DNA from: Paenibacillus sp. JNUCC-31
Lineage (GTDB): Bacteria > Bacillota > Bacilli > Paenibacillales > Paenibacillaceae
Direction of reading: 5' to 3'
Length of the DNA: 64,000 bases
Assembly (NCBI RefSeq): GCF_014844075.1
Contig: NZ_CP062165.1
Location: 248,001-312,000 of the forward strand
Each line of letters opens with the position of its first letter. Within the stretch, counting starts at the first letter, position 1. The translations under genes were made by a program, and so were the position numbers. Below the pieces are notes generated by a model that was given only the letters and a program-made list of their open reading frames with translations, did no database searches and was not told where the DNA came from. This document shows positions 17,095 through 25,418 of the stretch, piece by piece.

Positions 17095-17360
17095 TGCATG
17101 ACTCGACGGATACGCTTGAGGTTGTATGTAACTCCATATTGGTTCTCCAGCGTCATTTTGATTTGACGAGCTCCCTTCTTCCTTCCCCGGTAACGGTAGG
17201 CTTTCAGAAGAATCGCTTTGACGTTTTCATCGTTTTGTTCCTGTTTTTGACGATGTAATTGAGCATTTTCACTACGATATCGATAGTAGCCCGAACGTGA
17301 GACCCCGGCGATTTCACATAGAACATGCACCTTTCGCTGGAGAGGGTATGCCCTCATCAT
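17093..17360 (-). pseudogene. Truncated transposase OrfB
   Basis: Only the N-terminal 88 or so residues (MMRAYPLQRKVHVLCEIAGV through LKRIRRVMQ) remain. The frame then runs into unrelated sequence (17001-17092) and stops. All three catalytic acidic residues are lost. Confidence 0.9.
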
Positions 17361-17392
17361 CTGTTGAATCAGTTCGAATTTTTGCCACGTAC

Positions 17393-17818
17393 TTAATTGA
17401 ATTTCTTTTTTCTCATCTGCCTTTCGAGTTGATCGAGCTTTTTTAAGAATTCATTCTCCGCTTCAAGCCATTTCATTTTCGCTTCTAAACGGGCATATTT
17501 TTCTTCGAGACTTAATTCGCGGGTCAGAGGACGTCCTGAGGCGTGTTTTCTAGCGTCTGTTAATCCTGCAGGTCCTTGTTCCTGAAAAGCCGCACGCCAT
17601 CGATTGGAAGCCTTTCGAATCCGGGTTGCCCCCAAAACGTCAATGGCAAAGCCCGCCTCCTGAAAAATCTCACTTGGAAACTTACCTTGATTATACTCTT
17701 GAATAAATCGTTCTTTAAAAGCATCCGTATATGTAATGGCTTTAGCACTGACATTTTTCACATAGGGATTTGTTCTTAACTGAGCTTGCTCTTGAGTTGT
17801 AAATAACTTTTTAGACAT
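17393..17818 (-). CDS. IS3-family transposase OrfA, second copy
   Basis: 141 residues, the same as the product of 15116-15541, with the same slippery heptamer at its end. Without a full OrfB it cannot catalyse transposition, but it could still bind IS ends and act as a repressor of the complete copy. Confidence 0.85.
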   Translation of the reverse strand: MSKKLFTTQEQAQLRTNPYVKNVSAKAITYTDAFKERFIQEYNQGKFPSEIFQEAGFAIDVLGATRIRKASNRWRAAFQEQGPAGLTDARKHASGRPLTRELSLEEKYARLEAKMKWLEAENEFLKKLDQLERQMRKKKFN

Positions 17819-17908
17819 CCACTTTGACCACCGCTCGTTTTTTATTCATTGTACACAAAAAAGACCCTATAAGATGACCTTTTTAAAGTGTCCATCTTAT
17901 AGGGTACA

Positions 17909-18097
17909 TTTTAATTACATGTGGCTCCTTCTTTTTACTGTCCATGAGCTTCAATATTCGTTTCAAATTCACCGTTAAACTCTTCGCCTTCGGTATTACC
18001 TTCAGGAGACTTTTTCAGTGGCCTCGAGTATCACATGGGGATCTCTGATCCCCCCTGTGAAATACCAGTGGTGTTTTTAATGAAATTTCACATTCCA
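17909..18097 (-). other. Short gene remnant and hairpin downstream of the sortase gene
   Basis: The minus strand reads KKSPEGNTEGEEFNGEFETN and IEAHGQ before a stop at 17935, with no start. After it come AAGGAG and ATG TAA, then the IS end. A hairpin (TGGGGATC TCT GATCCCC, extended by TCACA/TGTGA) lies at 18031-18060. This may be the tail of a gene once following the sortase; its identity cannot be told. Confidence 0.4.
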
Positions 18098-18736
18098 TCA
18101 CACTTTAGTATTTTCTTTATCTATGACCGCCCTCACAATTAACCGATGTGTCGGATTAATAAGGGGATCACATGTAATTAATGTAAGTACCTTTCCCAGA
18201 TGCGGGTCTTCAAGTACGGATAAATCCGTTGGTTCTACGACAGATATCTTATCCACGACGTATACGGTTTTTGATTGGTCTGTCAGAGTTACTTCAATTT
18301 GGTCCCCAATCTCAAGCTCGCCCAAGCGGTTAAATAAACGCCCTTTTTTATGTGCCCGATGAGCTGCTATTGCCGCGTTACCTTCCTCACCAATGGGTGA
18401 CGTTTCCACGAGATGCGCTGCAGTTACCTTCATATTATCTGCCGTTGCATCTTCCAGGATCGGTAAACGAATATCAATCTTATCAATTTCAATGATTCCA
18501 ACAGCACCCGGAGAAACATCCTGCTGCACGTCTGCATCCTCTATTTCGGATTCCATGGAGATAGGATTCTGATTAGCTTTCTCAAAGGTGTGATTGACTT
18601 TAGTCAAATCTGATTGAAGCATCTCTAAATCATCCATAACCTTGACTTGTTGCCAGTCATAATACTTTTCCTGTAAAAAAGGGTAAATGATAAAGGAAAC
18701 ACCTAGGAAAATGAGTAAAGAATATATCTTCTTCAT
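18098..18736 (-). CDS. Class D-type sortase
   Basis: 212 residues. An N-terminal membrane helix (IYSLLIFLGVSFIIYPFL) is followed by a stalk and the sortase beta-barrel. The catalytic histidine is in NAAIAAHRAHKKG, the cysteine in LTLITCDPLINP and the arginine in THRLIVRAV. Sortases cleave LPXTG-like signals and join surface proteins to the wall or to one another. Length and the TLITC motif favour class D. AAAGGAG precedes the ATG. No substrate with an intact sorting signal is visible nearby; a possible one downstream has been cut by the IS. Confidence 0.88.
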   Translation of the reverse strand: MKKIYSLLIFLGVSFIIYPFLQEKYYDWQQVKVMDDLEMLQSDLTKVNHTFEKANQNPISMESEIEDADVQQDVSPGAVGIIEIDKIDIRLPILEDATADNMKVTAAHLVETSPIGEEGNAAIAAHRAHKKGRLFNRLGELEIGDQIEVTLTDQSKTVYVVDKISVVEPTDLSVLEDPHLGKVLTLITCDPLINPTHRLIVRAVIDKENTKV

Positions 18737-18846
18737 GTAATAACTCCTTTGTTATTAGACAAATCGTTTTAGCATTTATATTATCTGAAGCACATATACA
18801 AAAACTGAGCACGCCTTTGCTGATTGGCCAGAGAGCTCAGCATAAA

Positions 18847-18880
18847 AATGAGCAACTGTTAACTCTACAGACTGCTCATT
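18847..18880 (-). terminator. Intrinsic terminator of the Nudix gene
   Basis: AATGAGCA...CTGT pairs with ACAG...TGCTCATT, followed on the minus strand by TTTTATG. Confidence 0.65.
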
Positions 18881-18904
18881 TAACGTTAGTAACAATTTTA
18901 TCCA

Positions 18905-19366
18905 TCAAAAAAATTCCGGATTACCAGGTTCCTCGTTTCCTAAATACATCTCTTTTTTGTCTCCTTTGAATAATTGCACAATTTGCTTTCGTAATTTCGA
19001 GGGAAATAACGGTTGTTCGATAAGATTTTCAATATCAAGCCATTCGTACCTCACCTGATGTTTGACGCCACGCAAAGTAGAATTATCAATTGGTTCTGTG
19101 TGTTCGCACAAAAAGACAAAATCTACACGATGAAATGCTTCACCGTATACACCTTCAATTACAAATTCCAATGATTTAGGAACGATATCTACTCCAAGTT
19201 CTTCTAAAGCTTCACGCTTAACAGCTGCGGTTAATGTCTCCCCTGCATTTTGGCTTCCACCAGGCATTATATAAAAAGCATCACCATCATCATCTATCTT
19301 AATCGCTAACATTTTTCCATCTTGAATTATTAATGCCTTTACGGAATTTCTTATCTTTCTCTCCAT
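18905..19366 (-). CDS. Nudix hydrolase
   Basis: 153 residues with a complete Nudix box: GGSQNAGETLTAAVKREALE followed by ELGV (GX5EX7REUXEEXGU). The fold begins VKALIIQDGKMLAIKIDDDG. It hydrolyses a nucleoside-diphosphate-linked compound in the cytoplasm; which one cannot be told. Alone between terminators. Confidence 0.88.
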   Translation of the reverse strand: MERKIRNSVKALIIQDGKMLAIKIDDDGDAFYIMPGGSQNAGETLTAAVKREALEELGVDIVPKSLEFVIEGVYGEAFHRVDFVFLCEHTEPIDNSTLRGVKHQVRYEWLDIENLIEQPLFPSKLRKQIVQLFKGDKKEMYLGNEEPGNPEFF

Positions 19367-19693
19367 CTTATCTTTTATCTCCTATAGTAAATAAATTCAC
19401 ATCGTTTTAATTGTGATCTAATGGTCCCTTCAAATAACAAAATCAGGCGAAGCAAGGGATCTCATTATGAATTCATTATTCTGAACTCCACTTGGTAATT
19501 TTGAGTTGGGTAATCTTCATGTTTTAGGTTTGATTTGATTACCCTCTCCCTCATAGTAGATGATCAAAGCTTTAAAAAAATTATTTCTTAGCTTCAAGCT
19601 CAATGCGCTAAACGTTATGTTAGCATATTTGTCTCAACAAATTCTGAACATAGATTAGCCGGCTTTTCCATTCGTACTGCGGACGCAGAACTT

Positions 19694-19725
19694 AAAAGCC
19701 CCCCTCCCTCGGGAGGGGGGCTTTT
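19694..19725. terminator. Strong terminator of fbp
   Basis: AAAAGCCCCCCTCCC and its exact complement surround TC, with T-runs on both sides. It lies just past the fbp stop codon on the minus strand and can act in both directions. Confidence 0.9.
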
Positions 19726-19743
19726 TGTACTTTTAGTATTTTT

Positions 19744-21675
19744 TTATTTCATGTAGCGATATTCCAGGAGGTCCTTCAAATTTGAGATTTTCTGCAGCAG
19801 CTTCTCCCCAACATTGGTTTCCCTCACCAGCTTCCGTTCCAGTTCTTTATCCACCAGTCTTTTTGCAGACAATACGTCCGTTCCGTTGCATAAGACATCT
19901 TCTTTTGAATTAAATTTCTGATGGGCGACGAGCTGCATGCCAAAGGAATTAAACAACAACGTATATCCGGCGATGCCCGTTGTGGATTGATAGGCTTTGG
20001 AAAAACCGCCGTCAATGACAACCATTTTCCCGTTGGCTTTAATGGGGCTCTCTCCACGAATTTCTTTAACTGGCGTGTGACCGTTAATGATATGTCCATG
20101 ATCCGGATTCAACTCAAACTCCAGCAGGATTTTCCGGCAGATCTCCTCATTTTCACGTAAATAGTAGTAAGGGTTCTTTCTCTCCTTATGGGTTTCTTTA
20201 TCCTGGATAAAGTACCGTTCAAAGGTGGTCATTTCTCTCTTTCCAAAGAGCGAGGAACATTCCCCTGTCCAGATGTACCATACCATATCTGTCGCTAGAT
20301 CATCTGTCTCTTCCGGGTGCGCAAAGGAGTAACGTAAGTAATATTCAAAAACATCGAGCAGCTGACGGCCCGAATATGTCTTGTCTTCAATCTGCATTTC
20401 TTCCATGTTTCCTTTTTCATCCAAAGGAATACAGCCGTGAATTAACAAATTCCCGTTGTATTTTAAATAAAGGCTGCCCTTTTTCATAAGAAAATTCATA
20501 TGTTTGGCCAGCTTTTCGGAATGCTGCACGGAAAACAGCAGCTTTTCCATCACCTCCTGTTCTTCCTCCAGCAATTGTTCAGGCTGCTGTCGATTTACGG
20601 CTCTGAAACAGGTGTTTTCCAGCGGGTACGTTTTTCCGCCGATTTTGATTTCATTGTTGTTGTAATCAATCTGCTCAAGCAAAAGTCTTTCAGACATATT
20701 GAAGTATGGGCGTCTCTTGATAATCGGGATTTCAAGCTTGAACTGGATCATGGCAATAGCTTGATGAATTTTGGTAATCTGCAGGATTTCCTGCTCTGAA
20801 CCGTTATGGTCGGACTGCAGCTTGGGTCTGAAGGCCGGATTGTCATCATAATATTTCTCCGCCAAGTTTAGCAGTGGGCGAAGATTGATTCCGTATACGT
20901 CTTCGATGATGTCCAGATTGTCGTATCTGGCGCCGATCCGGATAATATTCGCAAGGCAGACCAGAGAACCCGCATAGGCGCCGATCCACAGGACATCATG
21001 GTTCCCCCACTGAATGTCCACAGAATGATAGTTGATGAGCGTGTCCATAATTTTATCGGGGTCCGGCCCCCGGTCATAGATATCTCCAACCACATGAAGA
21101 TGGTCAACCACTAGGCGCTGGATCGTATAAGCAAGACCGATAATGAGCTTGTCCGCCTGACCCAAGGAGATAATTTGCCGGTATATTACCTCATAATAAG
21201 GATCCTTATTGTTGGTCGAATCCGTTTTGTATAGAAGCTCTTCTACAACATATATAAACTGCTCCGGCAGAGCTTTACGCAATTTCGAGCGCGTATATTT
21301 GGAAGAGGCATAAGAAACGAGCTTAAGCATTTGTTCAATCGTTTGTCTATGCCACCGGTTTAAGGCTTTTTTATTGCACAGGTCTGCTTTAACCAGCTGT
21401 ATTTTTTCTTCCGGATAATAAACTAAAGCCGCAAAATCATTGATTTCATCATCTGTCCAAACCTCACGAAATAAATCCTTGATTTTCTCCTTTACATTAC
21501 CCGAACCATTTCTTAGTACATGCTGAAAAGCATGAAACTCCCCATGCAAATCACTGACATAATGCTCAGTTCCCTTGGGAAGATTGGAGATCGCTTCAAG
21601 GTTGATGATCTCTGTTATGACTTTTTCTTCCGTATCATATTTCTCGGCCAATAAATCTAGAAACTGCTCATCCAA
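19744..21675 (-). CDS. fbp: Fructose-1,6-bisphosphatase class III
   Basis: 643 residues, the usual length of the class III enzyme of Bacillota. It hydrolyses fructose 1,6-bisphosphate to fructose 6-phosphate in gluconeogenesis. It belongs to the metallophosphoesterase fold: metal-binding motifs [34 protein letters not shown] and INGHTPVKE are in order. The conserved class III segments [19 protein letters not shown] and [11 protein letters not shown] are present. GGGGG lies about 12 bases before the ATG. A single gene ending in a strong terminator. Confidence 0.95.
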   Translation of the reverse strand: MDEQFLDLLAEKYDTEEKVITEIINLEAISNLPKGTEHYVSDLHGEFHAFQHVLRNGSGNVKEKIKDLFREVWTDDEINDFAALVYYPEEKIQLVKADLCNKKALNRWHRQTIEQMLKLVSYASSKYTRSKLRKALPEQFIYVVEELLYKTDSTNNKDPYYEVIYRQIISLGQADKLIIGLAYTIQRLVVDHLHVVGDIYDRGPDPDKIMDTLINYHSVDIQWGNHDVLWIGAYAGSLVCLANIIRIGARYDNLDIIEDVYGINLRPLLNLAEKYYDDNPAFRPKLQSDHNGSEQEILQITKIHQAIAMIQFKLEIPIIKRRPYFNMSERLLLEQIDYNNNEIKIGGKTYPLENTCFRAVNRQQPEQLLEEEQEVMEKLLFSVQHSEKLAKHMNFLMKKGSLYLKYNGNLLIHGCIPLDEKGNMEEMQIEDKTYSGRQLLDVFEYYLRYSFAHPEETDDLATDMVWYIWTGECSSLFGKREMTTFERYFIQDKETHKERKNPYYYLRENEEICRKILLEFELNPDHGHIINGHTPVKEIRGESPIKANGKMVVIDGGFSKAYQSTTGIAGYTLLFNSFGMQLVAHQKFNSKEDVLCNGTDVLSAKRLVDKELERKLVRETNVGEKLLQKISNLKDLLEYRYMK

Positions 21676-22305
21676 AACAGATGTCCCCCTTCAATTTAAT
21701 CCGCTCTATAAATGATTTTTTACACACGGAATATTGTTCTTTCAAAATGCCAATCTCTTCACCTGTATGGTTAACAATAAAAGTAAAATTATTTATGTGG
21801 TGATATCAGCATCGCCTTCCCCTATCATGGTAAACCCCCTTATTGCCAAACTTCGCCTAATGACGCTAGCCTTGACCACAATCTGTTCAGGCTTACAGAC
21901 GCATCACTTGGTGAAAAATTATTTTCGACGTAATAGGGTTCTTCAAACTCTTATCACATAAAGCTGCACCTAATTCTACAATATCTTTGGCTAATTAACA
22001 TCATAGATCCAGTACTCAACCTTGTTCTTGGTTAAAATTTGTCCATCCGCCCAGCAGCCCTGCCAATCTAGTTTAGAATAATATCACTCTCACATGCTAT
22101 GTATAAATAAATCTGCAATTCGGGCAAAATGGATTAGATATATGCCTAATCAGTAATCGGACCATGTTCTTGTCCTTCGACATAATAAAACCCCCTACTA
22201 GAGCATAATTATACTTTTGCTTCAGGTAGGAGGTTTTAAACTATTGATTCAACTAGTGTTCCCCGTTAGTGTAATCATCCATCATCTATGCAGTTCCCGA
22301 AAGAG
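21676..22305. other. Intergenic stretch without a recognised gene
   Basis: 630 bases holding the leader of fbp, the terminator at 22187-22237 and, near 22140-22180, a TATGCCTAATC...GTTCTTGTCC motif pair that also occurs near 4996-5050. A plus-strand frame at 21734-21961 lacks a ribosome site and looks spurious. Confidence 0.4.
22187..22237. terminator. Intrinsic terminator after the universal stress gene
   Basis: AAAACCCCCTAC pairs with GTAGGAGGTTTT (one mismatch) across a long loop, downstream of the minus-strand gene ending at 22306. Confidence 0.6.
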
Positions 22306-22737
22306 TTAATGCACAATGAGGACTGGGCAGTTTGATAGCTGTGAAACCTTGTGGCTGACACTTCCAAGCATCATTTCTTTTATGCCACTTAGTCCACGAC
22401 TTCCAATAATAATGAGTTGCTGGTCAGTATCCCTTGCATATTTTAATATTTCATGTGCAGGGTTTCCCTTAAGATGAACTGTTTTCGGGTTAATCCCCGC
22501 AGATTCTAATTTGGATTTGGCTTGTTGTAATAGTTCCAAACTCGCTTTCTCCATTTCGTTCAACATTTCTTCCAAGAAATTTTCCGGTACATATGTCATG
22601 CCATTCGATACATATTCCTGGCTGACATTAATCAAGGTAACTTGGGTTTGTTTGTTTCGGACTATTTCAACGGTTGCATCGAGCATTTTGTCCGTTATTT
22701 CCGCTTGATCAATGGCCACAATAATGTTGTCAAACAT
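22306..22737 (-). CDS. Universal stress protein, UspA family
   Basis: 143 residues: N-terminal NIIVAIDQAEITDKML and the C-terminal ATP-binding signature GSRGLSGIKEMMLGSVSHKV (G2XG9XGS). It is a cytoplasmic dimeric ATP-binding stress protein. Its start overlaps the end of the upstream exporter gene by 8 bases, so the two are translationally coupled. This suggests a role tied to that transporter. Confidence 0.9.
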   Translation of the reverse strand: MFDNIIVAIDQAEITDKMLDATVEIVRNKQTQVTLINVSQEYVSNGMTYVPENFLEEMLNEMEKASLELLQQAKSKLESAGINPKTVHLKGNPAHEILKYARDTDQQLIIIGSRGLSGIKEMMLGSVSHKVSQLSNCPVLIVH

Positions 22738-23974
22738 ATTTATCGTCCTTTCCGTGCAGCTCGTATTTATCCCGGCTACCTACAAAACGGTTTCTTGCTG
22801 CTCCTATACCGACTAAAAAGAGTAAGACCGAAGCGCCAAGCAGAATGAAAAGTGGCAGTTTCCAACTATTAGTCGCATCATGCAGATATCCTATAAGGGC
22901 AGGACCGACTGCGGCAAGAAGATATCCGATCGATTGCGCCATGCCAGATAGTTCGGCTGCTTGATGCGCATTTTCAGTACGTAATCCAAAAAACATCATG
23001 GACAAACTAAAGGCGAAGCCTCCACCAATTCCGAGTATGATGATCCACAACAATATGATATTGGAACTTCCGTAAAGAAGTCCGAGCGTCCCAGTTAAAA
23101 GCAAAGTGGTTGTGATGACCACTAACAAACGTTGGCTAGACATACGCCCAGCAATAACGGGGACCAGAAAGGTAAATGGAAGCATGGCTAACTGCATGAG
23201 CGAGAGGTACCATCCTGATTGGCTGGAGTCAATTCCTTGCTGCTTTAAAATTTCGGGCAACCATGCGATCAACACATAGAAAACCATGGATTGTATACCC
23301 ATAAACAAGGTTACTTGCCAGGCAAGAGGGGATCGCCAAACATTCACATCGTTGCTGGCCTTCTGTTGACTCGTCGTTGCTGTTTGGTTCGTTTGATTTC
23401 TTAATTGGGGTAACCAACAGAGGATCGATACGAAGCTTAGAATCCCCCATATGCCCAATGCTCCCTGCCATTTTAGACCTGCGTTCACGGCTAGCGGTAC
23501 ACTGATTCCTGATGCGATTGCTCCACATAAACTCATTGAAATGGAGTAAAGACCTGTCATGGAACCAATTTTATTTGGGAAATCCCTTTTGATTATACTT
23601 GGCAATAATACATTACATACGGCAATTGCGAATCCAAGAATTGCAGTCCCTATATACAGATTAGCTGCGCCAGATAAAGAACGTATTACAATACCAACAG
23701 TCAGAAATATTAGTGCAATCAAAATGAGGCGTTCAACCCCATATTTTCGTCCTAATTTTGGTACTAGAGGTGATAATAAAGCAAAGGCAAGCAAGGGTAG
23801 CGTTGTTATGAGGCCTGCTAATGTATTTGAAATTTGAACGTCATCCCTTATGAGACTCACTAAAGGCCCAACCGAGGTTAAGGGAGTACGTAAATTAGCT
23901 GCAATAACAATAATGCCGAGAATGATAAACCCTAAAGAGGATGGTATGGCTTTTTTACTTTGTTTGTTCGGCAT
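22730..23974 (-). CDS. MFS transporter of the CynX/NimT type
   Basis: 414 residues with about twelve membrane helices. The N-terminal AANLRTPLTSVGPLVSLIRDD and the LLPSIIKRDFPNKIGSMTGLY segment are typical of the cyanate/2-nitroimidazole transporter family (E. coli CynX, B. subtilis YycB-like). The substrate is unknown. It starts a two-gene unit with the universal stress protein. Upstream lies a tandem AGTATATTAT repeat, and beyond it the XRE-cupin regulator gene, ended by its own terminator. Confidence 0.88.
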   Translation of the reverse strand: MPNKQSKKAIPSSLGFIILGIIVIAANLRTPLTSVGPLVSLIRDDVQISNTLAGLITTLPLLAFALLSPLVPKLGRKYGVERLILIALIFLTVGIVIRSLSGAANLYIGTAILGFAIAVCNVLLPSIIKRDFPNKIGSMTGLYSISMSLCGAIASGISVPLAVNAGLKWQGALGIWGILSFVSILCWLPQLRNQTNQTATTSQQKASNDVNVWRSPLAWQVTLFMGIQSMVFYVLIAWLPEILKQQGIDSSQSGWYLSLMQLAMLPFTFLVPVIAGRMSSQRLLVVITTTLLLTGTLGLLYGSSNIILLWIIILGIGGGFAFSLSMMFFGLRTENAHQAAELSGMAQSIGYLLAAVGPALIGYLHDATNSWKLPLFILLGASVLLFLVGIGAARNRFVGSRDKYELHGKDDKYV

Positions 23975-24061
23975 TCTTCAATGCTCCTTTCTGAATTCAT
24001 ACGTATTGTTTGTTTCTTGCTGATTGAAAAAACGATCAATAACATCCGCGCGGACAACAAA

Positions 24062-24081
24062 AGTATATTATAGTATATTAT
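24062..24081 (-). promoter_or_regulatory. Tandem 10-bp repeat upstream of the exporter gene, candidate operator
   Basis: AGTATATTAT occurs twice without a gap, one helical turn apart, about 90 bases before the exporter start codon in very A/T-rich DNA. It could bind the neighbouring XRE-cupin regulator. Confidence 0.4.
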
Positions 24082-24133
24082 TTTTTACAATAAGTAATTT
24101 ATAATATAATTAAAATCGTCTAAAAACAAAAAT

Positions 24134-24169
24134 ACAACTCTGAATTCCCGTCATGGAATTCGGAGTTGT
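24134..24169 (-). terminator. Terminator of the XRE-cupin regulator gene
   Basis: ACAACTCTGAATTCC and GGAATTCGGAGTTGT pair at 15 positions (one G-U) around CGTCAT; on the minus strand ATTTTTGTTTTT follows. Confidence 0.85.
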
Positions 24170-24192
24170 AGCATAAGTGGAATTTTCGATTT

Positions 24193-24753
24193 TTAGAAAC
24201 CATACTTTAAGGAGATATGGAGCACGGTTTCGCTATTCGTATGATTGGTATAAGAGTGAGGACAATCTGCACGAAAACTGATCGTATCATATTGATTCAA
24301 TGTGTAAATCTCTTCATTGACTTGAATTTCAATGGAACCAGTCATTACTGTCGCAATTTCTGTTGTATTCACATGATGACCTTCAGGGTAATACGAGCTA
24401 TTTGGCTGTAAGTAAGCCCGACACATTTCAATATCATTGCTTTTAAAGACTGGTTCAATGATCCAATTTTTTTGATCATTAGAAAATCGCAGTCCTTCGC
24501 CTGCTCGATACAAACTAACAGGGGCTTCTGATTTGAACAAAGCCAATAGCGGTAAAGATATGCCTTTTGAAATTTTCCATATAATCGCCAAAGTTGGATT
24601 GGTCTCGCCACGTTCGATATTCCCAAGAGTAAGTTTGCTTACGTCCGTTAATTCGGCTAAGTCATCTAAGCTCATGTTTTTTTCTTTTCTATACCTTTTC
24701 AAGGCACCACCGATTTGTAATACAAATTGTTTTGATTCATCGACTTCATTCAT
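24193..24753 (-). CDS. XRE-family regulator with C-terminal cupin domain
   Basis: 186 residues. Residues 10-70 are an XRE helix-turn-helix (LKRYRKEKNMSLDDLAELTD and VSKLTLGNIERGETNPTL). Residues 105-180 form a cupin sensor (YPEGHHVNTTEIATVMTGSI, DTISFRADCPHSYTNHT). Such proteins sense a small molecule and control an adjacent transporter or catabolic gene. The downstream neighbour is the CynX-like exporter, transcribed in the same direction but separated by a terminator. Confidence 0.88.
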   Translation of the reverse strand: MNEVDESKQFVLQIGGALKRYRKEKNMSLDDLAELTDVSKLTLGNIERGETNPTLAIIWKISKGISLPLLALFKSEAPVSLYRAGEGLRFSNDQKNWIIEPVFKSNDIEMCRAYLQPNSSYYPEGHHVNTTEIATVMTGSIEIQVNEEIYTLNQYDTISFRADCPHSYTNHTNSETVLHISLKYGF

Positions 24754-24858
24754 TTGAAATTCACCTCAACAAAAAACAGTTATAGCTAGTATATCGTCAA
24801 TCTAGATTCTTTTCCATACGATTAGTAATTGATGGTGAAAATCACTCACATCTGGAGA

Positions 24859-25197
24859 TTAACACAAGACTTCAACAGTAAATCCACCAGGGGCTTCAAC
24901 ATAAAAAGTATAACCGTGTGCATGCTTAGGTGCGTCTACTTCGAAGCCATTGTCTTTCAAAAGACTATATATCCTGTCAACCTCTTGTTCGGTCGGTTGG
25001 GGAAATCCGATATGAAAAGTCACTGGATAGAGTACGTTTTTACCCTTCATTAGAGTGAGAATAAAGCCTTCATCATCAAACATAACTGCAAATGCGTTTC
25101 CTCTCGTACCTTCACATTTCATACCAAAATAAGTCTCTAAAAACTCGCGAGCAGCTGGAACATCAGTAACTGTTAGGTTCAGATGATTTAATTTCAT
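24859..25197 (-). CDS. VOC-family (glyoxalase/bleomycin-resistance fold) protein
   Basis: 112 residues: LNHLNLTVTDVPAAREFLET at the N-terminus and HAHGYTFYVEAPGGFTVEVL at the C-terminus, the paired beta-alpha-beta-beta-beta units of vicinal-oxygen-chelate proteins. Metal-ligand positions H (HLNLTV) and E (TVEV) are plausible. The start at 25197 has AAAGGG nine bases upstream; a longer frame to 25266 lacks one. Specific role unknown. Confidence 0.82.
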   Translation of the reverse strand: MKLNHLNLTVTDVPAAREFLETYFGMKCEGTRGNAFAVMFDDEGFILTLMKGKNVLYPVTFHIGFPQPTEQEVDRIYSLLKDNGFEVDAPKHAHGYTFYVEAPGGFTVEVLC

Positions 25198-25354
25198 AAT
25201 TACACCCTTTCCTACATATTTTGTACGTCCTCCGTAGAGCTTTATCTTCAATCCAAATAATACCACATAATGGAACTATTCGGTCCGTTACTTCAATGAA
25301 AAGTCGTTTTATTTTTGTTCTATACAGACGATCATCTAAATCAACACAAAAAGA

Positions 25355-25371
25355 GACTGAATTAATCAGTC
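25355..25371 (-). terminator. Likely terminator of the large surface phosphoesterase gene
   Basis: GACTGA/TCAGTC stem with an A/T loop followed on the minus strand by TCTTTTTG, about 50 bases past the stop codon. Confidence 0.5.
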
Positions 25372-25418
25372 CCCTGCGTCTACATATCGATTTACGACGT
25401 GTGACGTTCTCTATTTTG

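Larger units (their letters stand above)
17093..17908 (-). mobile_element. Truncated second copy of the IS3-family element
   Basis: From TTTGCATGACTCGACGG at 17093 to the right terminal repeat ending at 17908 the sequence matches the complete copy (14820 or so to 15631). The left third, including the DDE catalytic region and left terminal repeat, is missing. It lies in the same orientation as the first copy. Confidence 0.9.

Noticed and set aside
14182..17908. Reading the IS pair as an active composite transposon
   Set aside because: The second copy lacks its left end and no target duplication is visible, so only the outer-left and outer-right ends could act together.
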